Assembly: GCA_038237665.1 (NCBI GenBank)
Contig: JBBRYK010000070.1
Coordinates: forward strand, 1-15,048
Reading direction: 5' to 3'
DNA: 15,048 bases
Source: JBBRYK01 sp038237665
GTDB lineage: Bacteria > Actinomycetota > Thermoleophilia > Gaiellales > Gaiellaceae
The first letter of the stretch is position 1, and every line of letters starts with the position of its first letter. The position numbers and the translations under genes were made by a program. The notes below the pieces were generated by a model, which was not told the DNA's origin, searched no databases, and was given only the letters and a program-made list of their open reading frames with translations. This document shows positions 14,454 through 15,048 of the stretch, piece by piece.

Positions 14454-15046
14454 TTCGAATTGGCCGCTGCCACCCGAGGCTTGTACGGGCCGCGCTTGCG
14501 AGGGACACGCTCAGCTGCATCGAGCAGGCCGATCAATTCGGAGAGCGACCAAGCATGATCGGTGATGCCCGCCGCCATCGCCGGGGTACGCCCTCCGAGG
14601 CTGCTATGCGGGCGGCAGAAGTTGTAGTGGAAGAAATGCAAGCTGACGGCCGCGGCCAGGTTCTCGACCTTCTTGGAGAAGCCGTTGGTCAGCCGCGTGA
14701 AGCGCCGCATCGACATGCGCATGGTCAGGTTCGACCGCTCGACAAAGCTAGTCGAAATGTGGTCGGGATCGGGATCGCCGCTGACGGTGCGAATGTCGAT
14801 GCCGATGCAGACGGCCGGGGAGTAGCGCCGCTCGGCTTCCGGGTCGATCCCGTACAGCTTCACAAGCTGCGCGTAGTCGACGCCCTCGCGGAACGCGTCA
14901 GCGATGGCGCGCGGGTAGCGGCTGTAGCCGTCCGTCGTGATCTGAATGCGGCTTCGCATCCGGCGGGCCAGATCGAGCATGAAGCGCCGCGCGTCGTGCA
15001 GCTCGCGCGAGCCCACGAGGTAGGTGGGGACGAGCTTCGTATCGGG
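14450..15046 (-). CDS. IS1-like DDE transposase (5' end off window)
   Basis: The C-terminal 198 residues of a transposase are open to the right edge of the window. The frame is open upstream of GTG 15016 and reads DTKLVPTYLVGSRELHDARR, so that GTG is not the true start. TTDGYSRYPRAIADAF carries the second catalytic Asp, and STSFVERSNLTMRMSMRRFT carries the catalytic Glu in the context typical of IS1-like enzymes (ERxNLTxR). SLHFFHYNFCRPHSSLGGRTPAMAAGI is the conserved C-terminal block, and the tail is basic (RKRGPYKPR). The first catalytic residue probably lies off the window. The visible part has no frameshift, so the element may be intact. It sits 32 bases beyond the suf-led operon and reads toward it. 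Confidence 0.92.
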   Translation of the reverse strand, partial: PDTKLVPTYLVGSRELHDARRFMLDLARRMRSRIQITTDGYSRYPRAIADAFREGVDYAQLVKLYGIDPEAERRYSPAVCIGIDIRTVSGDPDPDHISTSFVERSNLTMRMSMRRFTRLTNGFSKKVENLAAAVSLHFFHYNFCRPHSSLGGRTPAMAAGITDHAWSLSELIGLLDAAERVPRKRGPYKPRVAAANSN

Positions 15047-15048
15047 GT

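Overview
The window is GC-rich chromosomal DNA from a high-GC actinobacterium. The Fe-S assembly set (SufB, SufD, SufS, SufU plus a Rieske protein), the PD40 and RTX-type secreted proteins and the TANNNT-type -10 boxes next to start codons fit the Thermoleophilia (Gaiellales/Solirubrobacterales-like) better than the streptomycetes. That placement is inferred from the general look of the proteins, not from a marker gene.

Region 1 (start to about 3.6 kb, plus strand) is the first half of a SUF iron-sulfur cluster operon: sufB (first residues off the left edge), a small VOC/glyoxalase-fold gene, sufD, and a class I methyltransferase gene broken by a one-base frameshift. Junctions are overlaps or gaps of 3 bases, so these look co-transcribed.

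Region 2 (3.6 to 8.3 kb, plus strand) holds three exported proteins: an RTX-like calcium-binding repeat protein, a PD40 beta-propeller/DUF11/RTX fusion, and a second PD40 propeller protein. Each has a signal peptide and each starts 5 to 7 bases after a GGCTANNNT-like box, which suggests separate leaderless transcripts. On the minus strand, ending 4 bases from the last of these, is an 814-residue cyclic-di-GMP protein with architecture REC-GAF-GGDEF-REC-HD-GYP.

Region 3 (10.76 to 11.01 kb) is a divergent control region with promoters for the c-di-GMP gene (leftward) and sufS (rightward), a 12-bp-period direct repeat, a palindrome and a hairpin.

Region 4 (11.0 to 14.4 kb, plus strand) is the second half of the SUF system: sufS, sufU, a Rieske ferredoxin-like protein, a class I methyltransferase and an O-methyltransferase, joined by overlaps or gaps of 3 to 7 bases. 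SufS would supply sulfur through SufU to the SufB/SufD scaffold encoded 8 kb upstream; sufC is not in the window and is expected to lie upstream of sufB. The roles of the VOC protein and methyltransferases in Fe-S metabolism are unknown.

Region 5 (14.4 kb to the end) is the 3' part of an IS1-like transposase gene on the minus strand, cut by the window edge. The points of most interest are the split and decorated SUF locus, the frameshift, the shared leaderless promoter layout, the PD40-DUF11-RTX fusion and the double-receiver c-di-GMP hybrid. No CRISPR array, tRNA or rRNA was seen.
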